Shown piece by piece: positions 1-5,475 of a stretch of 5,515 nt of DNA. The first letter of the stretch is position 1. Each line of letters opens with the position of its first letter. The notes beneath the pieces are model-generated. The model made no database searches, was not told the DNA's origin, and was given only the letters and a program-made list of their open reading frames with translations. Source of the DNA: Candidatus Kaiserbacteria bacterium. GTDB taxonomy: Bacteria > Patescibacteriota > Minisyncoccia > Phycocordibacterales > UBA2100. Both the position numbers and the translations under genes were made by a program. Location of the stretch: the NCBI GenBank assembly GCA_026985835.1, contig JALSPS010000009.1, positions 1 through 5,515 on the forward strand, read 5' to 3'.

Positions 1-1042
1 CAACCGCATCAAGCGCTAACTCAACAATAGCTCCTCTTCCTTTCCCAACATCCATTAAAAGTAAGTGATTATCTGTCCCGCCCGAAACAAGTTTTACTTT
101 CTGTTTTTTCAATTCACTTGCAAGAGCTTTAGCGTTTTTAACAATCTGATTTGCATAACTTTTAAATTTAGCGGTACTTGCCTCTTTAAGCGCAACTGCT
201 ATTCCGGCTGTTGTATGATCGTGCGGACCGCCTTGCAACCCCGGGAATATAGCTTTATTTATCTTTTGTGGCAAATCAGGATCTTTTTTTACACCCTTAT
301 TCGTTACCATAATCATTCCACCACGAGGACCTCGAAGAGTTTTATGAGTTGTTGTGGTAATTATATGAGCATAACGCACAGGTGATGTGTGTACCCCTGC
401 CGCGACAAGTCCGGCAATGTGCGCAATGTCCGCTACCAAATACGCTCCAACATTATCTGCAATCTCAGCCAGTTCCTTGAATGGGAATTTTCTTGGGTAA
501 GCTGTCGCTCCCACCCATATTAATTTTGGTTTATGTTTTTTTGCTAACTTTTTAATTTCGTCTATATCAAGCCTGCCGTCAGATTTTACTCCATATTGGA
601 CTGTATTAAAAAACATACTCGTTGCGCTCGCTTTCCAGCCGTGAGTAAGATGCCCTCCCGCAGTCAGAAGCTGTCCTAAAACAGTGTCGCCGGGCTTGCA
701 CACTGCGACATAAACCGCAAAATTTGCAGGAGAACCGGAATATGGTTGTACATTTACAAAAGGTACATTAAAAAGTTTTTTTGCACGCTCTCGTGCAAGA
801 TTTTCCACCTCGTCGATATATTCATTCCCACCATAGTACCGCGCTCCGGGATACCCTTCTGAATATTTATTTGTAAGTATCGAGCCCATCGCTTCCAAAA
901 CAGCTTTTGAAACTATATTTTCAGACGGTATAAGCTCAAGTGTTTCGTTTTGTCTTTTTTGTTCTTTTTGTAAAAGATTGTAAAGTTCTTTATCCTGAGC
1001 TTCTATATTTTTAAATTTTTGTTTTGTTGATTTTGTTTTCAT
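1..1042 (-). CDS. glyA: Serine hydroxymethyltransferase (GlyA), C-terminus cut by the window edge
   Basis: This is a PLP enzyme that interconverts serine plus tetrahydrofolate with glycine plus 5,10-methylene-THF, supplying cytosolic one-carbon units. The first 347 residues are visible; from the usual 410-440, roughly 65-90 are missing, including the substrate-carboxylate arginine region. Motifs in order are LIPSEN (37-42), NKYSEGYPG with the catalytic-region Glu62 (58-66), the NVQP...SGSPAN segment (97-107), GGHLTHG with the PLP-stacking His131 (129-135), DIAH with Asp205 and His208, TTTTHK with the PLP lysine Lys234, FPGLQGGPH (266-274) and GGTDNHL (321-327). The spacing from Asp205 to Lys234 matches the E. 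coli enzyme. ATG at 1042 is the only reasonable start, since the next Met is residue 52, inside the conserved fold. No Shine-Dalgarno lies upstream. A terminator separates it from rplK, and it has its own promoter candidate. The identity is certain to family level. Confidence 0.97.
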   Translation of the reverse strand, partial: MKTKSTKQKFKNIEAQDKELYNLLQKEQKRQNETLELIPSENIVSKAVLEAMGSILTNKYSEGYPGARYYGGNEYIDEVENLARERAKKLFNVPFVNVQPYSGSPANFAVYVAVCKPGDTVLGQLLTAGGHLTHGWKASATSMFFNTVQYGVKSDGRLDIDEIKKLAKKHKPKLIWVGATAYPRKFPFKELAEIADNVGAYLVADIAHIAGLVAAGVHTSPVRYAHIITTTTHKTLRGPRGGMIMVTNKGVKKDPDLPQKINKAIFPGLQGGPHDHTTAGIAVALKEASTAKFKSYANQIVKNAKALASELKKQKVKLVSGGTDNHLLLMDVGKGRGAIVELALDAV

Positions 1043-1056
1043 AATAATTCATTATG
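1040..1056 (-). promoter_or_regulatory. AT-rich inverted repeat over the glyA start codon
   Basis: Six-base arms at 1040-1045 and 1051-1056 are perfect inverted repeats around a 5-base loop, and the glyA ATG lies within one arm. In RNA it could form a weak start-codon hairpin, and in DNA it could be a small operator. The arms hold only A/T plus one terminal G-C pair, so chance in AT-rich sequence is quite possible. The minus-strand arm reads CATAAT, which could also act as a -10 box 8 bases before the ATG. Confidence 0.2.
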
Positions 1057-1077
1057 CGAGTAAAAAGAACTATTTAG

Positions 1078-1086
1078 AGTATAACA
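1078..1086 (-). promoter_or_regulatory. Extended -10 promoter candidate for glyA
   Basis: The minus strand reads TGTTATACT, an extended TGn element directly joined to a -10 hexamer that matches TATAAT at five of six positions (1083-1078). No good -35 lies 16-18 bases upstream, where the terminator T-tract is, but extended -10 promoters can work without one. The predicted start near 1071 gives a leader of about 29 bases. It sits between the rplK terminator and glyA, where an independent promoter would be needed. Confidence 0.45.
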
Positions 1087-1099
1087 GAAATGATGGAAC

Positions 1100-1138
1100 A
1101 AAAAAGCCCGGGCAAAAGCTTCGCTTTTGCCCGGGCTT
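1100..1138 (-). terminator. Strong intrinsic terminator after rplK
   Basis: A perfect 16-bp stem pairs 1104-1119 with 1123-1138 around a 3-base loop. On the minus strand the apex reads GCGAAGC, a sequence known for unusually stable small hairpins. The stem contains CCCGGG, and on the minus strand it runs directly into a T-tract ending at 1100. There is no matching T-tract on the plus strand, so it is directional. It lies 36 bases past the rplK stop and ends the secE-nusG-rplK transcript, separating it from glyA. Confidence 0.93.
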
Positions 1139-1174
1139 CAAATGGCTTTAAATAAATTACCTTTTTCAAACAAG

Positions 1175-1600
1175 TTAATCTTCAACCTCAATTCCCATTG
1201 AACGCGCCGTTCCGGCTATTATTTTCACCGCTGCGTCAACATCATTTGCCGAAAGGTCTTGCATTTTTTGCTCTGCGATTTCCTCAAGCTGTTTGCGCGT
1301 AACTTTTCCAACCTTTTTAACGAGATTTTTGCCGGAGCCCTTATCTTTCCCAATTGCTTTGAGCAATAACCTTGAGGCAGGTGGTGTCTTTAAAACAAAA
1401 TCAAAGCTACGATCATCATATACATTCACAACTACCGGAATGATATCGTTTCCCATTTCACGAGTAGCTTCATTAAAACGATTTACAAAATCTCCTATAT
1501 TTATACCAACCTGACCAAGCGCCGGGCCAACAGGCGGAGCCGGGGTTGCTTTACCGGCCTGGATTTGTAATTTTAATTGTCGTGTTACTGTTTTTGCCAT
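1175..1600 (-). CDS. rplK: 50S ribosomal protein L11 (uL11)
   Basis: L11 forms the base of the ribosomal L7/L12 stalk, binds the GTPase-associated region of 23S rRNA and takes part in elongation-factor function. The 141 residues are full length for the family. The N-terminal domain carries the proline-rich signature [15 protein letters not shown] (21-35), the region linked to thiostrepton and micrococcin binding. The rRNA-binding C-terminal domain has KTPPA (71-75), the GSGK loop (88-91), VGKVTRKQL (97-105) and the characteristic end [12 protein letters not shown] (130-141). The start is the conserved MAKT, preceded by a weak AAGG about 4 bases upstream, the only Shine-Dalgarno-like site placed correctly in this window. 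It lies 37 bases after nusG and is the last gene of the operon. In most bacteria rplA follows, but here a terminator does. Stop is TAA. Confidence 0.99.
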   Translation of the reverse strand: MAKTVTRQLKLQIQAGKATPAPPVGPALGQVGINIGDFVNRFNEATREMGNDIIPVVVNVYDDRSFDFVLKTPPASRLLLKAIGKDKGSGKNLVKKVGKVTRKQLEEIAEQKMQDLSANDVDAAVKIIAGTARSMGIEVED

Positions 1601-1637
1601 ATTGCCTTATATTACTTATTTTTTAATAAAAGTCCAA

Positions 1638-2183
1638 TTAAATCCTCTTGACTTGAACGAAATCAAGCTCAACAGGTGTTTCTCGCCCAAACATTGGAAC
1701 AAGAACTTTAACTTTTCCGCGTTCCTCATCTATTTCTCCAACCTTACCATCAAGATCTTTAAATGGACCATCTGTGATCACAACCGCATCATTTAATTGA
1801 AGATCAATTGTGTGTGTAGGGGTTTCTGAGTTCATTCGGGCAAATAGTTTTTCTATTTCTTCCTCGGTCATAGGAACCGGTTGCGTTCCACTACCAACAA
1901 AACCTGTTACGCGCGGTGTGTTTCTAACAACATACCATGACTCATCGGTAACGATCATATCAACAAGCACATATCCCGGATAAATTTTTACACCTTCTTC
2001 CACTCTTTTCCCCGCTTTGATTTTAATCTTTTTTTCTTTTGGAACGATAACATTAAAAATTTTATCCTGCATTCCCATAGAATCAATTCTCTGACGCAAA
2101 TTGCGAGCAACCGCCTCTTCGTATCCGGAATATGTATGTATCACATACCAGTGTCTTTGTTTATCTCCTTTTTGTATAGCCAT
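1638..2183 (-). CDS. nusG: Transcription elongation and termination factor NusG
   Basis: NusG binds the RNA polymerase clamp through its N-terminal domain. Its KOW domain contacts Rho or ribosomal protein S10, coupling transcription with translation or termination. The 181 residues match the usual bacterial length. The NGN domain spans about 11-116, with HWYVIHTYSGYEE (11-23), VPKE (47-50), YPGYVLV (68-74) and the NTPRVTGFVG core (88-97). The linker is about 117-129. The KOW domain (130-181) has ITDGPFKDLDGKV (136-148) and the conserved end FGRETPVELDF (165-175). It begins 5 bases after the secE stop. No Shine-Dalgarno precedes the ATG, but AAAGGAG occurs inside codons 5-7 with no usable start after it. 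Translational coupling with secE is therefore likely. Stop is TAA. Confidence 0.99.
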   Translation of the reverse strand: MAIQKGDKQRHWYVIHTYSGYEEAVARNLRQRIDSMGMQDKIFNVIVPKEKKIKIKAGKRVEEGVKIYPGYVLVDMIVTDESWYVVRNTPRVTGFVGSGTQPVPMTEEEIEKLFARMNSETPTHTIDLQLNDAVVITDGPFKDLDGKVGEIDEERGKVKVLVPMFGRETPVELDFVQVKRI

Positions 2184-2188
2184 ATTTT

Positions 2189-2380
2189 TTAGTTATTTAT
2201 AAAGAATAAAATTTTCTCAAGCGCGCGAGCAAAGATAAAATCAAACACACCAAGATAAAGCGCCACAAAAAATGAAATCGCTATAACTATAATTGTATAA
2301 GCGATCGTTTGTTTCTGTGTGGGCCAAGAAACCTTTTTCAATTCCTCCTGTGTGCCCTTTAGGTATTCTATAATACTCAT
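2189..2380 (-). CDS. secE: Preprotein translocase subunit SecE, single-span form
   Basis: SecE clamps the two halves of SecY in the inner-membrane protein-export channel. This is the short single-helix version of 63 residues, typical of most bacteria, unlike the three-span E. coli protein. The amphipathic surface helix carries the family signature EELKKVSWPT (12-21), followed by one transmembrane segment at about 27-50 and a short hydrophobic tail. Its position directly before nusG is a strongly conserved gene order and confirms the call. The ATG has no Shine-Dalgarno; the upstream leader is AT-rich. TAAATT ends 5 bases before the ATG and could be a second, leaderless -10, but the promoter at 2429-2459 is the better candidate. 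Stop is TAA. Confidence 0.97.
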   Translation of the reverse strand: MSIIEYLKGTQEELKKVSWPTQKQTIAYTIIVIAISFFVALYLGVFDFIFARALEKILFFINN

Positions 2381-2402
2381 AATAAAATTTAGTTGGATAA
2401 TT

Positions 2403-2425
2403 AAAAACGCCCCTTCGGCGTTCTT
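2403..2425 (-). terminator. Terminator-like hairpin between the secE promoter and secE
   Basis: Arms 2406-2411 and 2417-2422 pair perfectly over 6 bp around a 5-base loop. They extend to 9 pairs (2403-2425) if one G-U pair is allowed. On the minus strand the hairpin merges into TTTTT (2407-2403), so it resembles an intrinsic terminator for the 700-residue gene ending at 2492. However, the best secE promoter lies upstream of it, and its predicted start (2422) is the first base of the 6-bp stem. It may therefore end read-through from upstream, cap the 5' end of the secE operon mRNA, or do both. Confidence 0.6.
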
Positions 2426-2428
2426 GGT

Positions 2429-2459
2429 ACTATACTACTTCAAATCTAAAATTTGTCAA
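2429..2459 (-). promoter_or_regulatory. Sigma-70-type promoter for the secE-nusG-rplK operon
   Basis: The minus strand carries a perfect -35 TTGACA (2459-2454). A -10 of TATAGT (2434-2429, five of six matches) follows after a 19-base spacer. An alternative -10, TAGTAT (2437-2432), has a 16-base spacer but only four matches. The start is predicted at about 2422, giving a leader of roughly 42 bases to the secE ATG. It occupies the only sizeable gap upstream of the operon, which supports the assignment. Confidence 0.65.
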
Positions 2460-2491
2460 ATTTTGTATCAATAACAATTAGAATTTAATTA

Positions 2492-4594
2492 TTAAGACGA
2501 ATCTCTGCAAAGTAATTCTTTTGATGAGTTAATCGCGGCGGTAAGATTCACTAGCAATGGCCTTGGTTCAACTCTTTTCTTTATTTTTGCAATTTCCTTA
2601 CAAAAAATATCCCTCGCCTCAATAATGGACGCGCGCAAAGCGGTTTCTGTCGGGATATATCTTTTCATAATTAATAATAAATCATCAAGATTTTTAACAT
2701 TGCTGGCTCTCTTCATATTCAAGAATTCCCTAAATGCCTTTCTATCTCCCTTTATAATATGATTGCTTTTTTTATCAAAATAATAACCGTTATTGTGTTG
2801 AAGATCCATAACATAATCCATTAAAGGTATATTTAAATTCCCATAAGATTCTACGAGAGCCGTGCCCGCGCGTGAAATTTTTGACCAAGGAATTCCACCT
2901 ACCGAATCGTTAAACGCAACTGTATTTTTACCGCAAAAAATAAATGATGAAGCCATAAAATATGACTTGTAATCCTCAAGTATATTTTTGCGCGGAGGTG
3001 AGCCTGCTATTTCCACCTGCTCAGCATTAGATGAATGCAGAAGTATTTGCATTTCAGACTTAACCGCATCAACAGTATATTCCAAAAGGATATGTTGAAA
3101 ATTTAATAACTCTTTCTCCATTTGTCTTAATCTATCTTTCATACAAAGAATTTGGGATACAATTTGAAATGGCACATTTGGACCATCTTGTTTTATCGCG
3201 TTATTAAAAGCTGAAACAACACCAAGGAAGAGCGAGTATCCATATAATAACCCCGCTCCATACTCCAAAGATATTGGACGAGGACTTTTATGCTCTTTAA
3301 AGTTCCTATTTGAAACATTTATATATTCCAAATCAAGCCCACATGTTTCAAAAAATATCTTATTGCTTTTAAAAACGCTCCTAAATTTATCGGCATCCTT
3401 GGCATCCGGATCAAACCCGAAAAAGCGAGCGTAACTAAATATCACGAAATGCTTTTTAGTTGAAATTAACATGTCTCGCAATTCATCAACTGATATGTAC
3501 TGTTTAAAAAAAGAGTAGTTTTCTATTATTGCGTAATACATTTGTCGTTGCATAAGCAAATCAAATAAATCGCGCAAATTTATATATTTACCAAACAAAT
3601 CAAGATTATCAATTAATTTATCCAGCTGATCATATTTTACAAGATGTCTGGCTGCTTTCTCAACTAATCCATACTTATCAAATACATCAGGAAGTAAGCG
3701 AATATGTTCAGGAATATTTTTTGTTTCATATAATTTGTATATTTTTTTAATATAATACTTTTCATCCAAGCCCTCCCTCATAAAAAAATCATAATATACG
3801 GTCAGAATACTATATGAATATCCTCCGGAGTATAATAAATCAAATAATTCTTTAGGAGATATAAATTTTCTAAAAATATCATAATTATTTATAATATATT
3901 TATATCCTTGTTTACCTAAAAATTTATCAGACATATCTAATAGCTCTTCTGGGGTAATATATTTTTTAAATAAGTCGTAATTGTTTATTATTGAGCCAAT
4001 CATTTTTCTCTCTTTTAGGTGTAAAAATAGTTCTTCCGCCGAAATGTATGAATTAAAATAGTCAAAAAAATCTGCAATCATTGCCCATCTATTTCTGTCA
4101 ACAAGAAAGTCAAAAAGTTCTTTTGATAATCCATTTTGAAGAAAAAGGATGACATACCCTCCATTAAGGTAAGAGTCCTCAAAAATATATCTAAAAACAG
4201 AAAAAATTTTATGTATATCAACTTGCCCAATGAATATATTTACATTGTCTTTAATGATTTCAAAATATCTTTTGGAAAACAAAAATTCAAATAATTCAGG
4301 CAAGGAAGTTTGCGAGGCAAATAATTCATAATTTTGAATTATTACCTCCCAAAGTCTTCGTTGTTTTAAAAAATGTAGAACTCTTTTTTCACCGAGTTTT
4401 TCAACAAATAAATCTAATCCGGCAATAAACGAATTTTCATATTTAGAATTAGTGGCAATTTTTTGGAAAAAATATTCTACTTCTCTTTTCGTAAAATCTA
4501 TATCTGGATTTAAAATAATTTCCGGATTTTTATTAAATGCTGTGAAAATGTCTTGCTGTGAAAATCTTTCTTTCTTTATAACCTCCTTTTGCAT
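2492..4594 (-). CDS. Uncharacterised 700-residue protein with about twelve 29-residue helical repeats
   Basis: I cannot assign a named family. Residues 1-51 are helical and charged, with no signal peptide. Residues 52-409 form a tandem array with consensus close to IIxNYDLFxKYISxEELFDLL. The landmark Phe falls at 63, 92, 121, 151, 180, 209, 241, 271, 305, 334, 363 and 392, so the step is mostly 29. Each unit looks like a short two-helix hairpin, suggesting a cytoplasmic alpha-solenoid that binds protein or nucleic acid. Residues 410-700 differ: a mixed segment, a charged helix (about 484-516), GGIPW (566-570), MDLQHNNGYYF (596-606) and a basic tail helix. No transmembrane segment or recognised catalytic motif is evident. 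The gene is much more AT-rich than its neighbours. ATG at 4594 sits 5 bases after a TATAAT, suggesting a leaderless mRNA; AAGGAGG lies just inside the ORF. The reading frame is secure; the function is unknown. Confidence 0.85.
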   Translation of the reverse strand: MQKEVIKKERFSQQDIFTAFNKNPEIILNPDIDFTKREVEYFFQKIATNSKYENSFIAGLDLFVEKLGEKRVLHFLKQRRLWEVIIQNYELFASQTSLPELFEFLFSKRYFEIIKDNVNIFIGQVDIHKIFSVFRYIFEDSYLNGGYVILFLQNGLSKELFDFLVDRNRWAMIADFFDYFNSYISAEELFLHLKERKMIGSIINNYDLFKKYITPEELLDMSDKFLGKQGYKYIINNYDIFRKFISPKELFDLLYSGGYSYSILTVYYDFFMREGLDEKYYIKKIYKLYETKNIPEHIRLLPDVFDKYGLVEKAARHLVKYDQLDKLIDNLDLFGKYINLRDLFDLLMQRQMYYAIIENYSFFKQYISVDELRDMLISTKKHFVIFSYARFFGFDPDAKDADKFRSVFKSNKIFFETCGLDLEYINVSNRNFKEHKSPRPISLEYGAGLLYGYSLFLGVVSAFNNAIKQDGPNVPFQIVSQILCMKDRLRQMEKELLNFQHILLEYTVDAVKSEMQILLHSSNAEQVEIAGSPPRKNILEDYKSYFMASSFIFCGKNTVAFNDSVGGIPWSKISRAGTALVESYGNLNIPLMDYVMDLQHNNGYYFDKKSNHIIKGDRKAFREFLNMKRASNVKNLDDLLLIMKRYIPTETALRASIIEARDIFCKEIAKIKKRVEPRPLLVNLTAAINSSKELLCRDSS
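3368..4441 (-). repeat. Twelve-unit array encoding a 29-residue alpha-helical repeat
   Basis: The units start near residues 52, 81, 110, 140, 169, 198, 230, 260, 294, 323, 352 and 381. Most are exactly 29 residues (87 bp), with small insertions after units 3, 6, 7 and 8. The best-preserved units are those around residues 198-258 and 323-380, with NYDLF and then EELFDLL eight residues after the Phe. Comparing the DNA of the sixth and seventh units shows many synonymous third-base differences, so this is an old duplication kept at protein level, not a recent DNA tandem repeat. Confidence 0.8.
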
Positions 4595-4599
4595 AGAAC

Positions 4600-4605
4600 A
4601 TTATA
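4600..4605 (-). promoter_or_regulatory. Perfect -10 box placed for a leaderless start of the 700-residue gene
   Basis: The minus strand reads TATAAT, then five bases, then the ATG at 4594. A 5-base discriminator would put the transcription start on the A of the ATG, and a 6-base one on the next base. This is the arrangement known for leaderless genes in mycobacteria and Deinococcus. The -35 candidate 17 bases upstream (TTACGA, three of six matches, inside the SIMPL gene end) is weak. Absence of any upstream Shine-Dalgarno fits. AT-rich sequence makes chance TATAAT possible. Confidence 0.45.
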
Positions 4606-4612
4606 ATTGAGA

Positions 4613-5416
4613 TTATTGAATCTCGTAAGTGATTGTAACTGATGAATTTATTTTATTCTCTCCAAGTGGTAAAGATGGGGCATCATCCATAGGCATATCA
4701 GGGCCCGCCTCAACAGCCATTTTTGCATAAAGCGGTCTTATAAAATCCCTTCTATTCCCTTCCGAGAAACTAACAACCCTAACAAGGGATACACCAAGCT
4801 CGCGCGCAAGCTTCTGGGCTTTTTCTTTTGCATTTTCAATAGCTTTTGATCTTGCTTTTTCTTTCAACACATCTTCGTCATCAACCTTAAATTGAAGACT
4901 TGAAACATTTTCAGCTCCAAGTGTTGCCATCTGCGCCAAAATCTTACCCGCCTTATCCGTATTTCTAACCTTAACCTGTACACTTTGAGAAACTACATAA
5001 CCCATAAGTACCCTGTTTGAATCACAAACTCCCCGCACATCAAATTCTTTGCAATCTTTTTTCCATTCATATCTTGGATATAGATTATAGTTTGTTGTTT
5101 TAATGTCTTTTGTATCAATACCCTCTTTTTTAAGATAATCAATAATAGCGTTTATTTTTTTGGTTTCTATGGATTGAGCGTCTTTTGCGGTCTTTTTTTC
5201 TTCTTTTACAGTAAAAGAAAAAGAAGCGATATCCGGAACGGCAAATACTTCTCCTTTACCGGTAACTGAAATCGTATTCTTTGCCTCTAATCCAGACCCA
5301 ACATATTTATATTCTCTAAAGGCAACCATTGCTTGCGCTACCAAAAAAATTATAAGGGCAAGCGCACCCGCCTGTAATAAATAAATGGTTAATTTATTTT
5401 TAAAAAGCTGATCCAT
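4613..5416 (-). CDS. Membrane-anchored SIMPL (DUF541, YggE-like) domain protein
   Basis: The 267 residues begin with a short cytoplasmic stretch and one uncleaved-type transmembrane anchor (about 10-33), which would place the rest outside the membrane. The SIMPL domain spans about 48-267. It opens with ISVTGKGEVFAVPDIASFSF (49-68), continues with the TTNYNLYPRYEW strand (107-118) and GYVVSQSVQVKV (139-150). A long Lys/Ala-rich helix (about 184-208) precedes LGVSLVRVVSFSEG (207-220), and the protein ends in a conserved-type VTITYEI strand (260-266). SIMPL proteins such as E. coli YggE and BP26 are cell-envelope proteins, some linked to oxidative stress, but the biochemical role is unclear. Two cysteines (122 and 131) in an insertion between strands could form a disulfide outside the cell. 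No Shine-Dalgarno precedes the ATG. The next gene begins 18 bases after the TAA stop, so read-through is likely. Confidence 0.9.
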   Translation of the reverse strand: MDQLFKNKLTIYLLQAGALALIIFLVAQAMVAFREYKYVGSGLEAKNTISVTGKGEVFAVPDIASFSFTVKEEKKTAKDAQSIETKKINAIIDYLKKEGIDTKDIKTTNYNLYPRYEWKKDCKEFDVRGVCDSNRVLMGYVVSQSVQVKVRNTDKAGKILAQMATLGAENVSSLQFKVDDEDVLKEKARSKAIENAKEKAQKLARELGVSLVRVVSFSEGNRRDFIRPLYAKMAVEAGPDMPMDDAPSLPLGENKINSSVTITYEIQ

Positions 5417-5440
5417 AGTATTAAATTATTTGATAACATT

Positions 5441-5470
5441 CTTATATTAACATATCTATAATTTTTGCAA
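5441..5470 (-). promoter_or_regulatory. Promoter candidate for the SIMPL gene
   Basis: The minus strand has TTGCAA (5470-5465, four of six matches to TTGACA), an 18-base spacer and TATAAG (5446-5441, five of six matches to TATAAT). The predicted start near 5434 gives an 18-base leader with no Shine-Dalgarno. It lies in the only non-coding gap before the gene. A TAATTT placed 6 bases before the ATG is a weaker, leaderless alternative. Confidence 0.4.
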
Positions 5471-5475
5471 ATAAC

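Noticed and set aside
65..385. Plus-strand ORF of 106 codons
   Set aside because: It lies antisense inside glyA, whose protein is clearly conserved; the plus-strand translation is Cys/Phe-rich and shows no recognisable domain.
1043..1052. Possible upstream mini-ORF starting at the ATG at 1052 and overlapping glyA (13 codons)
   Set aside because: Out of frame with glyA, no Shine-Dalgarno, and short enough to be chance in AT-rich sequence.
1293..1514. Plus-strand ORF of 73 codons
   Set aside because: Antisense shadow of rplK, with no recognisable motif and no ribosome binding site.
1602..1796. Plus-strand ORF of 64 codons
   Set aside because: Antisense to the 3' end of nusG and the nusG-rplK gap; no independent support.
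2448..2465. AAAATTT / AAATTTT inverted repeat near the secE -35 box
   Set aside because: Pure A/T arms with a 3-base loop, overlapping the -35 element; too weak for a terminator and expected by chance at this composition.
3368..4441. CRISPR-like or recent DNA tandem repeat
   Set aside because: Periodicity is in the protein (87 bp) and the DNA copies differ at many third positions; there are no identical repeats or spacers.
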